Source: Erodium maritimum (taxonomy: Eukaryota; Streptophyta; Magnoliopsida; Geraniales; Geraniaceae). Taken from it: a DNA stretch of 64,000 bases. Positions 35,549 to 47,000 of this stretch are shown here, piece after piece. The position numbers and the translations under genes were made by a program. Within the stretch, counting starts at the first letter, position 1. Every line of letters begins with the position of its first letter. The notes under the pieces were generated by a model. It was not told where the DNA came from. It saw only the letters and a program-made list of their open reading frames with translations, and ran no database searches. The DNA is taken from assembly GCA_963921825.1 (NCBI GenBank), contig OY997596.1:60710754-60774753 (forward strand), in the 5' to 3' direction.

Positions 35549-36463
35549 GGCATAGCAACGGCGGCTGTGTGCCCTGTCTTCCCGCAGTGGCTGCAGCGAC
35601 GTACCTGGCGATCCGCACGCGAGAAGCTTCGGCCGTTGGGGGCGCGGCTGTCTGTCCGGGACCGGTTGCTTCCTTCCTCGCGACGAACAGCCATGGCAGC
35701 CGCTTCATACGGTGCGGGAGAGCGTGAGGCCGTGACCAGGCGCTGCGACTCCTCCTGTGCAGCAACGGCGTACGTTCGACCCAATCCAGGTAAGGGCTCG
35801 AGACTTAAGACATGAGACCGAATTGTTGTATAATCTTCGTCTAGTCCCATAAGGAAGTCAAAAACTTGTTCTTCTTCACGCATGACCTGCATTTTTTTTA
35901 GTGACATTACAAGTACAGAGACCACATGTACAGGTTGGAATTGGGCGCAAACCTTGGAGTTCATCCCAGGCGGATTTTAACTTCCCATAATAAATGGAAA
36001 CTGATTTTCTCTCTTGCTGCAGTAGAGCAATCGCACGCCTAAGAGCATACACACGCGGTGCGATTCCTTGGGTGAATCGCTGCTCCAAATCCTCCCAAAT
36101 TTGCCTCGCAGTTTCAGCATGAACACAGCCAATCTGCAGCTCCTTGCTCAAGGAATTAAGCAGCCAAGATTTTACTAGTGCGTTGCATTGTAGCCATAGT
36201 TGGAGTTTCCCGGACTGGACATCGGGTTTGGGTATGGATCCGTCAATAAATCCTACCTTGCCCTTGTATTGTAGGGCATCATGAAGATGACAACGCCATG
36301 CGAAATAGTTATCGCCGGAAGCATTCAACGGTTGCGTGATAAACACCATTCCAGGGTTATCGGATGGGTGGAGGTAGAACGGAGAAGTATGGTCGATAGT
36401 TGTCCCGACAGAGTTGGCAACCACCACCGATTCTTCACCGCTCGGTGCTCCGTCGTTTCCCAT
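35545..36463 (-). pseudogene. Copia gag remnant
   Basis: Likely start MGNDGAPSGEES at 36463. It carries the copia gag core (DNYFAWRCHLHDALQYKGKV, IWEDLEQRFTQG, YYGKLKSAWDELQG). A frameshift occurs in the homopolymer run near 35890, after CTCGLCTCNVTKK. The next frame continues REEEQVFDFLMGLDEDY and reaches a zinc-knuckle beginning CSHCGKTGHTA, after which the frame is lost again near 35545. Confidence 0.85.
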
Positions 36464-36489
36464 ATTAGAGCGTGTTTGCTCTGATACCA

Positions 36490-36714
36490 CGAAGAAACTT
36501 GAACAGGTAATGAAAACAATTATGTTTTACTTGATAATAGAAGAGCATGGTTACAGAATATATATAGGGTAGAATACAAACTGTACAAGAAAATAAATAA
36601 ATAGAGAATAATGTAAAGAAATCAACAATAGTATACAGGGAAAGAAGAGGTGATCAAGGGATTCCGAAGGTGATTTGGGGATGTGATTGTAAAGGTGATT
36701 GTGGAGGTCTGTCA
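36490..36714 (-). repeat. Copia 5' LTR with adjacent tRNA-Met primer-binding site
   Basis: The same 225 bp as the other LTR with about seven changes; its inner terminal base is changed so the end reads TTCG, directly followed by TGGTATCAGAGC on the coding strand. Confidence 0.9.
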
Positions 36715-36904
36715 ATAGTTTAGACTCTTTTATTGTTTTTCATGGTAAGGATTGTCATGAGTCTGAGTTGTCATGTCAACGTTCGAGGTTGTTCATTAGT
36801 TTCACTTTCATATATGTAGGTAGACTATTTTGTACTTCACTTTTACCTTATGAGAGATTTTAATTTAAATATTATTTTGCTGATAAAAAAAAGATAAATC
36901 AAAT

Positions 36905-37880
36905 CTCATGTTCGATTAGGGAAATTTGGAAATCTATCCTTCATAATATAGCATATTTTTTAATATGCCACTATAATTCAATATTTGTAAATCTATGCTT
37001 TTGAAATATTTTAGGACAAAAATACCCTTATTATTATTAGTTTAAATCTCAAAATAAATTGTATATGAGAGGATTTGAACCATAGTTGTTCAAGAAAAAA
37101 TATTTGAACTTAACTACATGTGCTAAATTACTTATATGTATTATAGCCTTTTATTATTTATTTTATTATATACTAAGTTCTCGTACTACACCAAAATTTT
37201 GAATAAAAATACGGATAATTGAAAAATACTTATGGTGAACTCTGCACGTTTTGTGAATACTTACGGTGTACTGTTTTTTGTTGAAAATACTTACTATATA
37301 TTATTTTTCATGTGCAAAAAGTGTGAAAACTAACGGAAAATTGGGATTTTAGAGCATGCAAAACTTTAAAATTTCCAAAATAAATAAATATGTATATATA
37401 TATACAAATATATTTTTAAATAGTATTTATTTATTTATTTTGGTATACACATAGTTATTTATTTTGAAATACTTACGGTATATCCATATTTATTTATTTA
37501 TTTTGAAAATTTTAAAGTTGCACACCCTCTAAAATCCCAATTTTCCGTTAGTTTTCACACTTTTAACGCATGAAAAATAAGTATTTGTAACAAAAACAAT
37601 ACACCGTAAGTATTTGCAAAACGTGCAGAGTTCACCATAAGCATTTTTCAATTATTCATATTTTTATTTTAAATTTTGGTGTAGTACGAGAACTTAATAT
37701 ATAATAAAGTATAGTAAAAAAATAATAAAAGGCTATAATACATGTAAGTAATTTAGCACAAGTGGTTAAGTCCAAACATTTTTTCTTGAACAACCATGGT
37801 TTAATTCCTCTCATATAATATGTTATGAAGCATATATTTTCAAATTTCCCTTCGATTATTAGGTTGAAGATTTATCATGT
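36905..37880. repeat. Large palindrome (foldback) of about 1 kb
   Basis: Arms meet near 37435. Outer pairing is ATTAGGGAAATTTGGAAATC with GAAAATATATG/TTTCAAATTTCCCTTCGA. Next, TATATGAGAGGATTTGAACC pairs with GGTTTAATTCCTCTCATATA, and TAAGTTCTCGTACTACACC with GGTGTAGTACGAGAACTTAA. Innermost, CTGCACGTTTTGTGAATACT pairs with GTATTTGCAAAACGTGCAGAG. The left arm has about 100 extra bases at 36960-37060. No coding sequence. It is the longest inverted repeat in the window. Confidence 0.85.
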
Positions 37881-38249
37881 AACCAGTAAAGGAGTGCCCA
37901 TTTGTCAACTACGCACATGACACATTTTGGTCTGTTAATCAACCTTCACCGACGGTTACAATTACTTTCCGGACCCTAATACTCATCCCTATTTAACCCT
38001 AAATCACACCCTTAGAAAAATATATTACATGATATTGTAATTAATTACGATAATAAAATCAAATAAATTATATGTATTCAGACTTGATTACCTTATATAC
38101 AATCTTTCAAGTTGAAGCATAAACATCTGTAATTCCCAACTTAAAAAATATGATTATGGCCTCATCACATCAAATACCTTTGTATAGTGCAAATGGAAAC
38201 TCGTCTCGAAAACAACAATGTAAGCAAAATCTTGTCACAAGGCCAGTGG

Positions 38250-38440
38250 TGCAAACGACATCTCATCTGGTGGAGGCGGTACAAAAACTCTCATCTTGTG
38301 GTCGTTAGTTCAAACGTCATCTTGTCTCGTGGAGACAACACAAAAAACATATATTCTTGGGTTGGCGGTACAAACGGCATATTGCCTCGTGGAGACGGTG
38401 CAAAAAAACATCTCGCCTTGTAGCTGACGGTGCAAAACTT
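38250..38440. repeat. Degenerate tandem repeat, about 60-bp unit
   Basis: Three units starting CAAACGACATCTCATCTGG, CAAACGTCATCTTGTCTCG and CAAACGGCATATTGCCTCG, each followed by TGGAG and a run of A. The spacing is about 59-62 bp. Confidence 0.65.
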
Positions 38441-38734
38441 GTGATCCGAGGTTGTAATCTACGAAAAAGGTGGAGTGCGGTAGAGCAATTCTGAACAAAT
38501 GTGATGGATGGCCACACTGCGAAAACAAAATAACAATCAAGACTAAGTATGTCTGTTAGATGTCTTATCCACTTGTTATAAACATAAACTAACTATAAGA
38601 TGAAAATACGAATTCATAAAAGTCTATCAAATATCGAAACCGAGAGATCTTATACATGTAAAACTATATTAAAAAAATACTTGATTTTATAAATGTTTGG
38701 TACACGTATTTTACAAGTGTTTCTTGATACCCCT

Positions 38735-38895
38735 CTGTTTCAAATCCATGACTTTAGTTTCCTCCAATATCTCGAAGTTATCATAGAGCAAAAAAAAGTA
38801 TATATTTTAACTCTAATCTTCAAAAAAAAATTATCGGACTTACTGTATCAAAGTACTAAGTTCAAAGCACTGATGCAAAATTGGTTTATTTAACT
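38735..38895. repeat. Anonymous segment, second copy
   Basis: Contains GACTTTAGTTTCCTCCAATA, TCTCGAAGTTATCATAGAGC and AAAGCACTGATGCAAAATTG, matching the third copy at about 41055-41320 block for block. Confidence 0.6.
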
Positions 38896-39045
38896 AAAAT
38901 CCAGTTAAATAAAAGGATTAATTACTCTTTGTACCCTCCAACGGACATCCCTCAACTACATGTTGCACACTCCGGTCTTTCGATCAACCTTCTTCAGCGA
39001 TTTTAATTGTTTCCTAAACTTGACAGTGGAACCCGAAGGACTGTG

Positions 39046-39239
39046 TATAAGAGAACAAGTTTGTATATATGAAATGAATGTTCTGTAAGTTGTGTTTTAT
39101 TGATTCACGTCTTTGGTATTTAAATACAATATGAGCAAGTAGTGCATGACAAAAATAGAAGTTGTTGCTGAATTATCTCCACGGCTGAAATTGAGAGATT
39201 TAGGGAGAAGTGGACTTTGATTGTATGACTTCTCCAACA
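39046..39239 (-). repeat. 3' LTR of the deleted copia element
   Basis: Plus-strand edges are TATAAGAGAACAAG and CTTCTCCAACA. Coding-strand start is TGTTGG, immediately after the polypurine tract. Confidence 0.85.
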
Positions 39240-39259
39240 TCCCCCCTCAAGTTGGACCT

Positions 39260-40603
39260 CATTTTCGTGAGAGACAACTTGCTGCAGAGAGTATCAAAAC
39301 GTGGACGTAACAAGGGCTTAGTGAGGATGTCGGCCAGTTGATCGCCAATAGAAACAAAAGAAACTCGGAAAGTGCCCATTTGAACTTGTTCCCGCACAAA
39401 ATGATATGCAATAGCAATGTGCTTCTTCGAGGGATATGCAATGCAATAACAATATGCAGTTAGGTAAGACATTATGTAACGGAAAATGCAAAAGCTTAAG
39501 TGTTCCAGTGTGTGTAATGTTAAGACCCTTACCGTTGCCCATAAACAAAGCGTCCGGGCCACTATATGGATGATGTAGTGCCAAATTTTCGAGATCCTTA
39601 GCAACGTGATGAGTAGCACCACTATCATAGAAGAAGAATGGAGGGTGTGAGCTTGTGGGTTTTGAGTAGGAGGAGTGGGGAAGCGAGCCGAGCTTGGAAG
39701 TTGAAGACCTGGATGTTGTGTGCGGAATGTTGGACAATGGGAAAGGACATGACCTTACGCTTTGCACCATTGGCAACGACCCTTGAAAGGTTTGCTACTA
39801 GTGGAGCGTTGCAGCTGCGATCGTGACACAGAAGCAGAGTTGGAATGACCCCAATTGTGAGCAGGAGCTGAGTGGCGTTGACGACGAACAACATGTTGAG
39901 ATTGAGCAAACAACGCAGACATTGGTGGAGAGTTGGTCGCAACGTCCAATCTGAGAAACAACTCATGATTTATCAATTTCTCATGAAGTTCATCAAAAGT
40001 TAGAGGCATGTCACGGGCATTAATACCATCAACAACAGGACGATAAGATTCATCCAGTCCCTGTAAAACAAAGTCAGTGACATCTTCAGGGTGGACCGGA
40101 GAGTCGATCGAGGCCAAGAGATCGACAATGCTCTTGATTGAATGCATGTAATTTGTAACAGAAAGAGAGCCTTTTGTGGCTGAACGCAGTCTTGCACGCA
40201 GCTGTTTGACATGTCCTCGGGAGGGCTTAGCAAAAGTGTTTTGTAAAATCGACCAAATCTCATGTGAATAAGATGTTTGTGTTACCAGCGAAGCCACCGG
40301 CAAAGATAGAGTGCTGAGGAGGGCACTGTAAATGAGTCTGTCTTGTCTTTGCCATGAGATCCGTTCCGGATTCGACACTTGTTGAGGAGGAACAGAGGTG
40401 GAGGCCATTTGGGCAGCCGGCATCGCATAAGAGCCATCCAGGAAACGAAAAAGATCGTAGCCTTCAAGTGTTGCCTGAACTCGTAGCTTCCATGTCAAAT
40501 AGTTTGTTGGGGTGAGTTTCAAAATATGAGACAGAAATACATCCGTAAAAGGAGTGGCAGGATTGAGTGGGTTTTGTATGGTTGATGGAGGATCAGAAGT
40601 CAT
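39260..40603 (-). pseudogene. Copia gag with protease and RNase H fragments
   Basis: The start is MTSDPPSTIQNPLNP at 40603. The gag core is long and open (TPTNYLTWKLRVQATLEGYD, RDRLIYS-like WQRQDRLIYSALLSTL, FVLQGLDESYRPVV) to near 39755, where the zinc-knuckle begins CQWCKA and the frame breaks. In the next frame follow the protease motif YDSGATHHVAKD and MGNGKGL. A junction near 39435-39470 then joins directly to the RNase H end (KKHIAIAYHFVREQVQMGT, DQLADILTKPLL). Confidence 0.85.
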
Positions 40604-40654
40604 GACGAAAAATAGCGTGAGTACCCAAAAGATCAAAGGATTAGGCTGATACCA

Positions 40655-40860
40655 TATAAGAGAACAAATTTGTATATATGAAATGGATGCTCTGTAAGTT
40701 GTGTTGTTATTGATTCACGTCTCTGATATTTATATACAATATAAACAAGTAGTGCATGACAAAAATAGAAGTTGTTGTTGCTGAAATATCCTCACAGCCG
40801 AAATGGAGAGATTTAGGGAGAAGTGAGGAAGTGGACTTTGACTATACGACTTCTCGAACA
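40655..40860 (-). repeat. 5' LTR of the deleted copia element
   Basis: Same sequence as the other LTR with small indels (for example GTTGTTGTTGCTG against GTTGTTGCTG, and an extra AGTGAGGA). Its inner edge is followed on the coding strand by TGGTATCAGCC. Confidence 0.85.
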
Positions 40861-41054
40861 CTGTGAAGGTGGGATTTTCATTTCAATTGACATTTATATG
40901 ACACATGATTCGTTCTTCAATATCAAGTTGATTCAAGCGCCATATCACATGTTCAATGAACAAAGATGGTCGGAGAGATTAAACCGTTATATCAATATGT
41001 ATGACGGACGTTGCCGCAAACTGGAGTGCATTCATGCCGGTGGTATCTCATTAC

Positions 41055-41320
41055 TTGGAATACACCACTTTAGTATCCTCCAATATCTCAAAGACATCGT
41101 AGAGCAAAACTTATTTGTAACATCGACTTTTGGAAATTTTATAAACTCTACTGCCTCAAAGCATTGATGCAAATTTGGTTTAATACTAGAAAATCATCAC
41201 ATAGGAGAGTTACGTTAATCACGAAGAAGAAGCTTGACAAAGAAAGTGCATTTAACATGAAGATAAATTGCATATTGCATGGAAAGATATTCACCATAAT
41301 TTATTTATTTCTGATTTAAT
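41055..41320. repeat. Anonymous segment, third copy
   Basis: CCACTTTAGTATCCTCCAAT, TTTGGTTTAATACTAGAAAA and GAAGAAGAAGCTTGACAAAG match the copy at 30830-31090. It directly follows the deleted copia element, which therefore landed between copies of an already duplicated region. Confidence 0.6.
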
Positions 41321-42011
41321 AAAAAACATATTTTAAGGTTTGAATAGTATAGGAGTATAAATTTGGATAATATTTGAAGATAGTTTCAGAATTTTAAAAA
41401 ATATAGATGGAAAAATAAATATTGTTACAAGCCGTTGGTTTGATGTATGTATTCGTTACAAAATAAATTTGTAATACGAATTCGTTAAACGTATATAATT
41501 TAAAGTAGGTGAATGTAATTAACTCTTGTCATAATACAAGGTAAAACAATGTTTAATGGCTCAAGGACTAATGCTCATGCTTTCTTTTGAAACAACCATT
41601 TCCATTTTGACATGTGACAATGAAAAAATGATTGATAAGATTATGTTAAAAATAAAGATGGGAAATTACCCGTGTTTTAGAGTTTAGTATTATGAGAGGT
41701 AGGGATCACGTGGAAGTCGGTTTTTCTCTTAAACAGGTCACGTAGGGCTCTGGGAAAATAATACTACGTATACGAGAACGTATGGAACAAACAATCGAGG
41801 ATACGTTATTCGTTGGAATATATACGATTGTAGAACTTACAAATCAATACATATATATATTCCTCTTTTTTTTTGTACAAGAACTTATTTAAATTCAATA
41901 TTCACATTTTACAACTCTAAAGTTTATAATGAATAATACTAGAGTTTCAGTCCACAACAAAATTTGTTCAAAATATATACTTGTAAAAAAACACCGTAAA
42001 GATTAAAAATT

Positions 42012-42412
42012 GGGATATTTTCATCTCACTACCCTAACTATGTGTTTTTTTTCATCTCACTACCCTAACTATTTTTTGTGCCACCTCACTACCTTAAAAT
42101 GTATTTTTTTCATTTTCATACCCGCCGTCAATTTGTCATCCATTTTTGGATGAAAACACTTAAAAATTCCATAATACCCCTCACTAACAATCAAATTTTC
42201 AAAAGCATACCATTGGTTTTCAAAATTTCTTTAAAAAATTAATTTTTAATGTCACAAAAATGCATTCGAGGGTAGTGAGGTGACACTAAAATGCATTTGA
42301 GGGTAGTGAGGTGCCACAAAAAATAGTTAGGGTAGTGAGATGAAGAAACCCATATAATTAGGGTAGTGAGATGAAAAAAACACATAGTTAGAATAGTAAT
42401 ATGAAAAAACCA
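42012..42412. mobile_element. Foldback element with repeated CTCACTACCCTAACTA motif
   Basis: The left arm has CATCTCACTACCCTAACTAT twice plus a diverged third copy. The right arm has the inverted GGGTAGTGAGATGAA and GGGTAGTGAGGTG forms four times. About 400 bp, non-coding. Target duplication not resolved. Confidence 0.72.
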
Positions 42413-43758
42413 CATAGGTCTTCTGCTTGTGATCGTCAATATCACTAAACTATCACCCCCGCCTGCTCTAATTACCGCACTTGTTTCTCCTGCCCTCGAC
42501 ATGCCTCCCTGCCCCTTTGTGATGTTTATTAAGACGGGCAAGCCTCGTCGTAAAGCAAATCCTCAAAGCATCACATGCTCGTCTTCTTCCCTACTAGACC
42601 AACCCAAAAAATAAGGTCAAAAGTAGATAATCTAGGCCAATGACCTAGAACAATGCACTGTTAAAACCTTAAAAAAAAATGTGCTAGACTTTAACAAACA
42701 TTAAAATATGAAGTTGCCTAGTTGTACACAGCTCAATAAACCTCAATTATATATAGTGATCTCTAATATATTTTTTAATGACAATAGCTTAATGATATGT
42801 TAACATGTAACAAATCTTTCCTAATTAATCTTTAGTTTAATATTTTTCGTGCATTGCGAAATTGAGAATATACGTTTTGTGGGTGGATAAGGGACTCGAG
42901 ATAAAAAAAAGTGTGTCCTAAGTAGACGACATAATTGTAATATTATTAAATTTATTAATTACTCGATAGATCATACTATTAGTCTTTGATATGCATTTAA
43001 ATATGTAAAAGACAATTTTGGTGGAAACCTCGAGACCAAAAGATAAGTTTATACATTTACTTGGTTGAATTTTCAAGTTTGTTTTGAAGAGCTGTAACCA
43101 AATTTTTTATATATCAACGAGAATATATACATATATCGATAAATGTATATGAGAAATTAATAATATTCTTTTTTTATAAAGTTGAAAATTATATAGAAAA
43201 AGATGAGAATCAAGTAGGATTGAATCAAAAGGAAACAAATACAAAAGAGTTGCAGGAACAAAACTCGAACAAGGTCAAAACCGACCAAAAAAACAAAGAC
43301 AAACGCTCACAAAAAAGGATCAACCCTCATCAGTGATCCACTCTTTACCTTTCGAAGTCAAGTTCGTATCGTCGAAAGTCTTTGCTTGATAAGCTAATTG
43401 AGTGTTTCGAGTTTGTGTAATCTGATTCCCAACGTCCACAAGATTTACAATCCTCTCACAACTTAAAGAACGAGCTCTTGGAATGATTTTAGCAGTAAAA
43501 TAATCCGCTAAAAACTTGAAAGGCCAGCTCTGACTTTTCGATGCTTGAGACGGGGACTGCTTCGAATGTCGACCCTTGAATTTCAGTGACTTAAAAAAAG
43601 GCCTCCTCCTACGGATCATTTTGATGATCGTTAATAGGATCGCCGAATGCATCTCCCGGAATTGTCACTTGTGACGATTAAATCACTGAAATGGGTTGAA
43701 CACTGAGTGCTCAACCAAGTACTTATGAACCATAACAATAATTATTGATGTGAACTTT

Positions 43759-44071
43759 TGTTGAAGTGTGAGTCTCACATCGAAAGTGTGTAGATAAATT
43801 GATCACTTGATATACATCTTCATGTCTCCACCCATAAGTTCGAGCTTTTGGGTTGGATATGGCTTTAACATAGAATCAGAGCTGGTTCGGCCTATGACCC
43901 GTTTGTCGCCTCCACCATGTGGTCTCCGGTCCATATGCAGATGTTCAGTCCTGCTATGGCCCACGTCTAGACGTTGAAGTGTGAGTCTCACATCGAAAAT
44001 GTGTGGATAAATTGACCCATTGATGCCTACACTCAAAAATTCGAGTTTTTAGATTGGACATGGTTTTAACA
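43759..44071 (+). mobile_element. TRIM (miniature LTR retrotransposon), perfect 5-bp TSD
   Basis: Terminal direct repeats at 43759-43870 and 43972-44071 (GTTGAAGTGTGAGTCTCACA to TGGCTTTAACA). After the first comes TAGAATCAGAGC, a diverged tRNA-Met primer-binding site. About 100 bp of interior has no open frame. The duplication ACTTT flanks both ends (43754-43758 and 44072-44076). The LTR type (GTGAGTCTCACATCG) is common in plant TRIMs. Confidence 0.88.
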
Positions 44072-47000
44072 ACTTTTGACACAAATGAACCGTATCAGTG
44101 AGTTTTTGAGAATAAGAAATCATTTGGGATTTAGGTTTTGGATTTTTCTTTTATTTTTTAATGGTAACCAAATACTAAAACAAACCATGTCGATACATTC
44201 ACAGTACTTGGTCTTAGGACAAGGAATTGGTCTGCGACATCGTACTCTGCTAAAAGGAGGCGAGCTGAAACACGTGCTTCCGCACGTGCATCGGGGAAGC
44301 CAGAACACAAGCTGAGACCGCCGGCAGCGCGTGTCCTGTTGACCGGGGACAACCGCGTCAGGCTCATCGGGCCTTTCACACGTGTCCCTATCGCTGCCCT
44401 TCTGCTCCACTGTACGACGCCGTTCTCGATGTCCCAAAATGTTTGACCAACTTTGACCCTCCCTCGAAGTTCTTAAACGTGTCATTGGTTTTGTGTGGGT
44501 GAGTTTGATTTCTTTGGGTCTTACGTGTCTCGGTTTTCGTACTTGGACTCCACCAATTATCCAAAGCACTAACTCATATCAAATAAAAAAAATCACAAAA
44601 ATTAAAGGTTAATAATATTCCTTTAATACCTTGATTGATAACGATTTGAATATTTTTTTTTAAAGTTTACGTTATTTTGATAAACTCATAAAGAATATTA
44701 AATATAATGTTATCAATATATAAAAGATATTAAATGATCTGTGATCGATTCATAAAAGATAATATATAACCGTTACCAACACAAATGAATTGTTGTTAAA
44801 CGTTACAAAGCGTAGGAGTAAAAAAAATATTTTACCACTTACCACTAGAAAAGGGATACGAAAGGTATTAACCCAAATATGAATTTTTAATTCGTTTTTT
44901 TATAATTTTTATTTTGAAATAAAAAATTATAACAATGTGTACCCTTTATACTAAAATATGTTTCTTGTAAAAAAAGTATCCCTTAAATATTACATGTTTG
45001 TAAAAAATACCCCTCAAAAATGATACTTTAACAACATGTAATCTAAAGTAGATGAGTTTTTTTTTAATGTGAAGGTAAATAGGTCTTTTATTTCATTTTT
45101 TTAATAATGAGATGAATAATGCAAATGAAAGAAAATATAGAGCTACAATTTATTAATACTTTTTGTATAAAAACATATGTTGCAAAAATCAAATACATAA
45201 GGGTCATTTTTTTAAATAGTTTTTCCTTAAAATAAAGGGAAATGATGAAAATAAATATAAAAGTGTTAAAAAGAATTTTTTTTTTTTGAAATTTTTTGGC
45301 AAAAGAAATTGAGTTTCATTAATTCATACCGAAAAATACATAGTAGAATGAATATGGATATTTCCAGTGGATAATTCCAACCTTCTAGAAGAAAAAAAAT
45401 GTTTTTTTTTGTATTCTTAGAGTGCCCGGAATAAAAAAAACTTTGGTTTTATCTATATAAGGAAACAGTGTCCAGAAAATCTAAAAATATGAAATAAAGA
45501 AAAAGATGATAATTGATATTTGAAGAAATAAATATGGGTGAAAATTATTTTTATTTTATCTGAAGAAATAAAATAATATTAAATGATTTTGACGATCATA
45601 TTTGAAAATTTAAAGATAAATGAGAAATTTTTTTACATTTCCGTATTGACATATGATTTAAAAGCCGAAAGACATGATTATGAAAAATTGATTGAACTTT
45701 TTGAATGGAAAATAATGTCGTATACTAAAGTGGATTTTTAAAAAAAATTAAGGAATTTCCGAAACTAAATTTATAGTTTTTTTTTTCAAAACAAAATTTA
45801 TAGTTAAGTGTATTCATATTCAAATGTTTTAAATACAAAAATATTTCTTAAATCAGATTTTTCAATTCTAAATCTTTGTGTATGAAAAGTCTTAAAAAAA
45901 CAAAAAAAAAAAGACTTTTTAAGTGAAGCAATGAGAATGACTAGGCATGCTTGGGACAATCCATCCAATTACGTTTTGGATCACACACATGTTCATAAAA
46001 GTAGCTTTCTTCACATTGACCACTTCTCTTTACAAACTAAAAGATAGTGTTGGTCAAATCTTAAAGTGATTTGATATCGAGTTATCTGGTGCTGTCACAT
46101 ATACTTTTTATTTTATAACTACAACTATATAAATTTAAATATTGATTATAAAACTATATGTTTAAACATGATATGAATCAAGTTGTCTTTTTAAACCTTT
46201 CGAAACTTAGGGTTTTCTTTCACTCTTTTTTTTACTCGGTTAGATAACTATTGACATCGATCTTGTCCCCTTTTTCACGTATTCCCACCATCCATCATAA
46301 TTTACAATGGAACCGTGTCCACATGGCTCGTTTATCGTTATTGCCTCCCGCCTAACAACTCGTCGCTCGGCCTCAATCAACCTTACGCGGTAGGGAGCAT
46401 GAATCATGTCGGGGGATGATCCTAAAGCCATCACTAAATACCACCAGAAGCTTCCACCTGAGAATGATGAACAATTATGGTAGGAATCGACCAACCGTGA
46501 CAGACTCCCATCGTCTACCTCCACGAAAGCAACCGGTTGAAGGTGATGACCTCGAACCTGCCCCTCAATGGCTCCCGTTTGATCTGTCTACGAGGGACGA
46601 TACCAGGGGACCTATTAGAGCACGACCGCTGGCATTTATCCTGCCCCATCCCAACCACTGAAGACTAACCACCACATCTAACTCCTGAGGAGAACAAAAA
46701 ACCAAGAGACCAACATGGTCTAGGGAGGATAACCCTAACCCACAAGTGCGATCCCCATCGGATCGATGGCCCCGAACCTACAAAGCCTGCCCATGGAGTC
46801 TGATCCTCCATCACGAGCAGATCCTACCTGATCTGTTTCGTGTTGTCCACAAGGAGAGAGAGGTTCACTCGATCACCACAAAGGGTTGAAACAGTGTTTC
46901 AAATCATTGGGGTGGTGGGCTTCTACAAGATTACGGACCCCCTGGGAGAGGATTGTTGCCTTTTGCTGGATAGTCAACAGAATGCAGACTATTTCCCCAA

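Larger units (their letters stand above)
31676..36714 (-). mobile_element. Ty1/copia LTR retrotransposon, decayed
   Basis: Two 225-bp LTRs (31676-31900 and 36490-36714) in direct orientation differ at only about seven positions, so the insertion is fairly young. Read on the minus strand: 5' LTR, primer-binding site TGGTATCAGAGC (complementary to initiator tRNA-Met), gag, protease, integrase, reverse transcriptase and RNase H in copia order, polypurine tract TTGAGGGGGCG, 3' LTR. Coding is broken by frameshifts and stops despite the similar LTRs. A 5-bp target duplication was looked for and not found (TGTTT against ATAGT), which may mean the flanks were altered. Confidence 0.93.
36715..39045. 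other. Gene-free stretch between the two copia-type elements
   Basis: Besides the palindrome it holds a short degenerate tandem repeat (38250-38440) and the second copy of the anonymous segment (about 38735-38895). The remainder is AT-rich with nothing recognised. Confidence 0.5.
39046..40860 (-). mobile_element. Internally deleted copia element keeping LTRs and gag
   Basis: LTRs lie at 39046-39239 and 40655-40860 (194 and 206 bp). They are flanked by a perfect 5-bp duplication CTGTG (39041-39045 and 40861-40865). On the coding strand the 5' LTR is followed by TGGTATCAGCC (primer-binding site) and the 3' LTR is preceded by TTGAGGGGGGA. The interior is only about 1.4 kb: gag, a piece of protease and the last part of RNase H. 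Integrase and reverse transcriptase are missing. It must have been moved with proteins from another element or deleted after insertion. Confidence 0.9.

Noticed and set aside
31671-36719. 5-bp target duplication for the 5-kb copia element
   Set aside because: The flanks TGTTT and ATAGT do not match, and shifting the edges by one or two bases did not help.
43320-43652. 110-codon minus-strand open frame as a gene
   Set aside because: No recognisable domain, no clear promoter, and it lies in a repeat-rich region; kept out of the gene list.
44120-44569. 149-codon minus-strand open frame
   Set aside because: Cys/Arg-rich translation without family resemblance, in a short GC-rich patch; no splice or promoter support.
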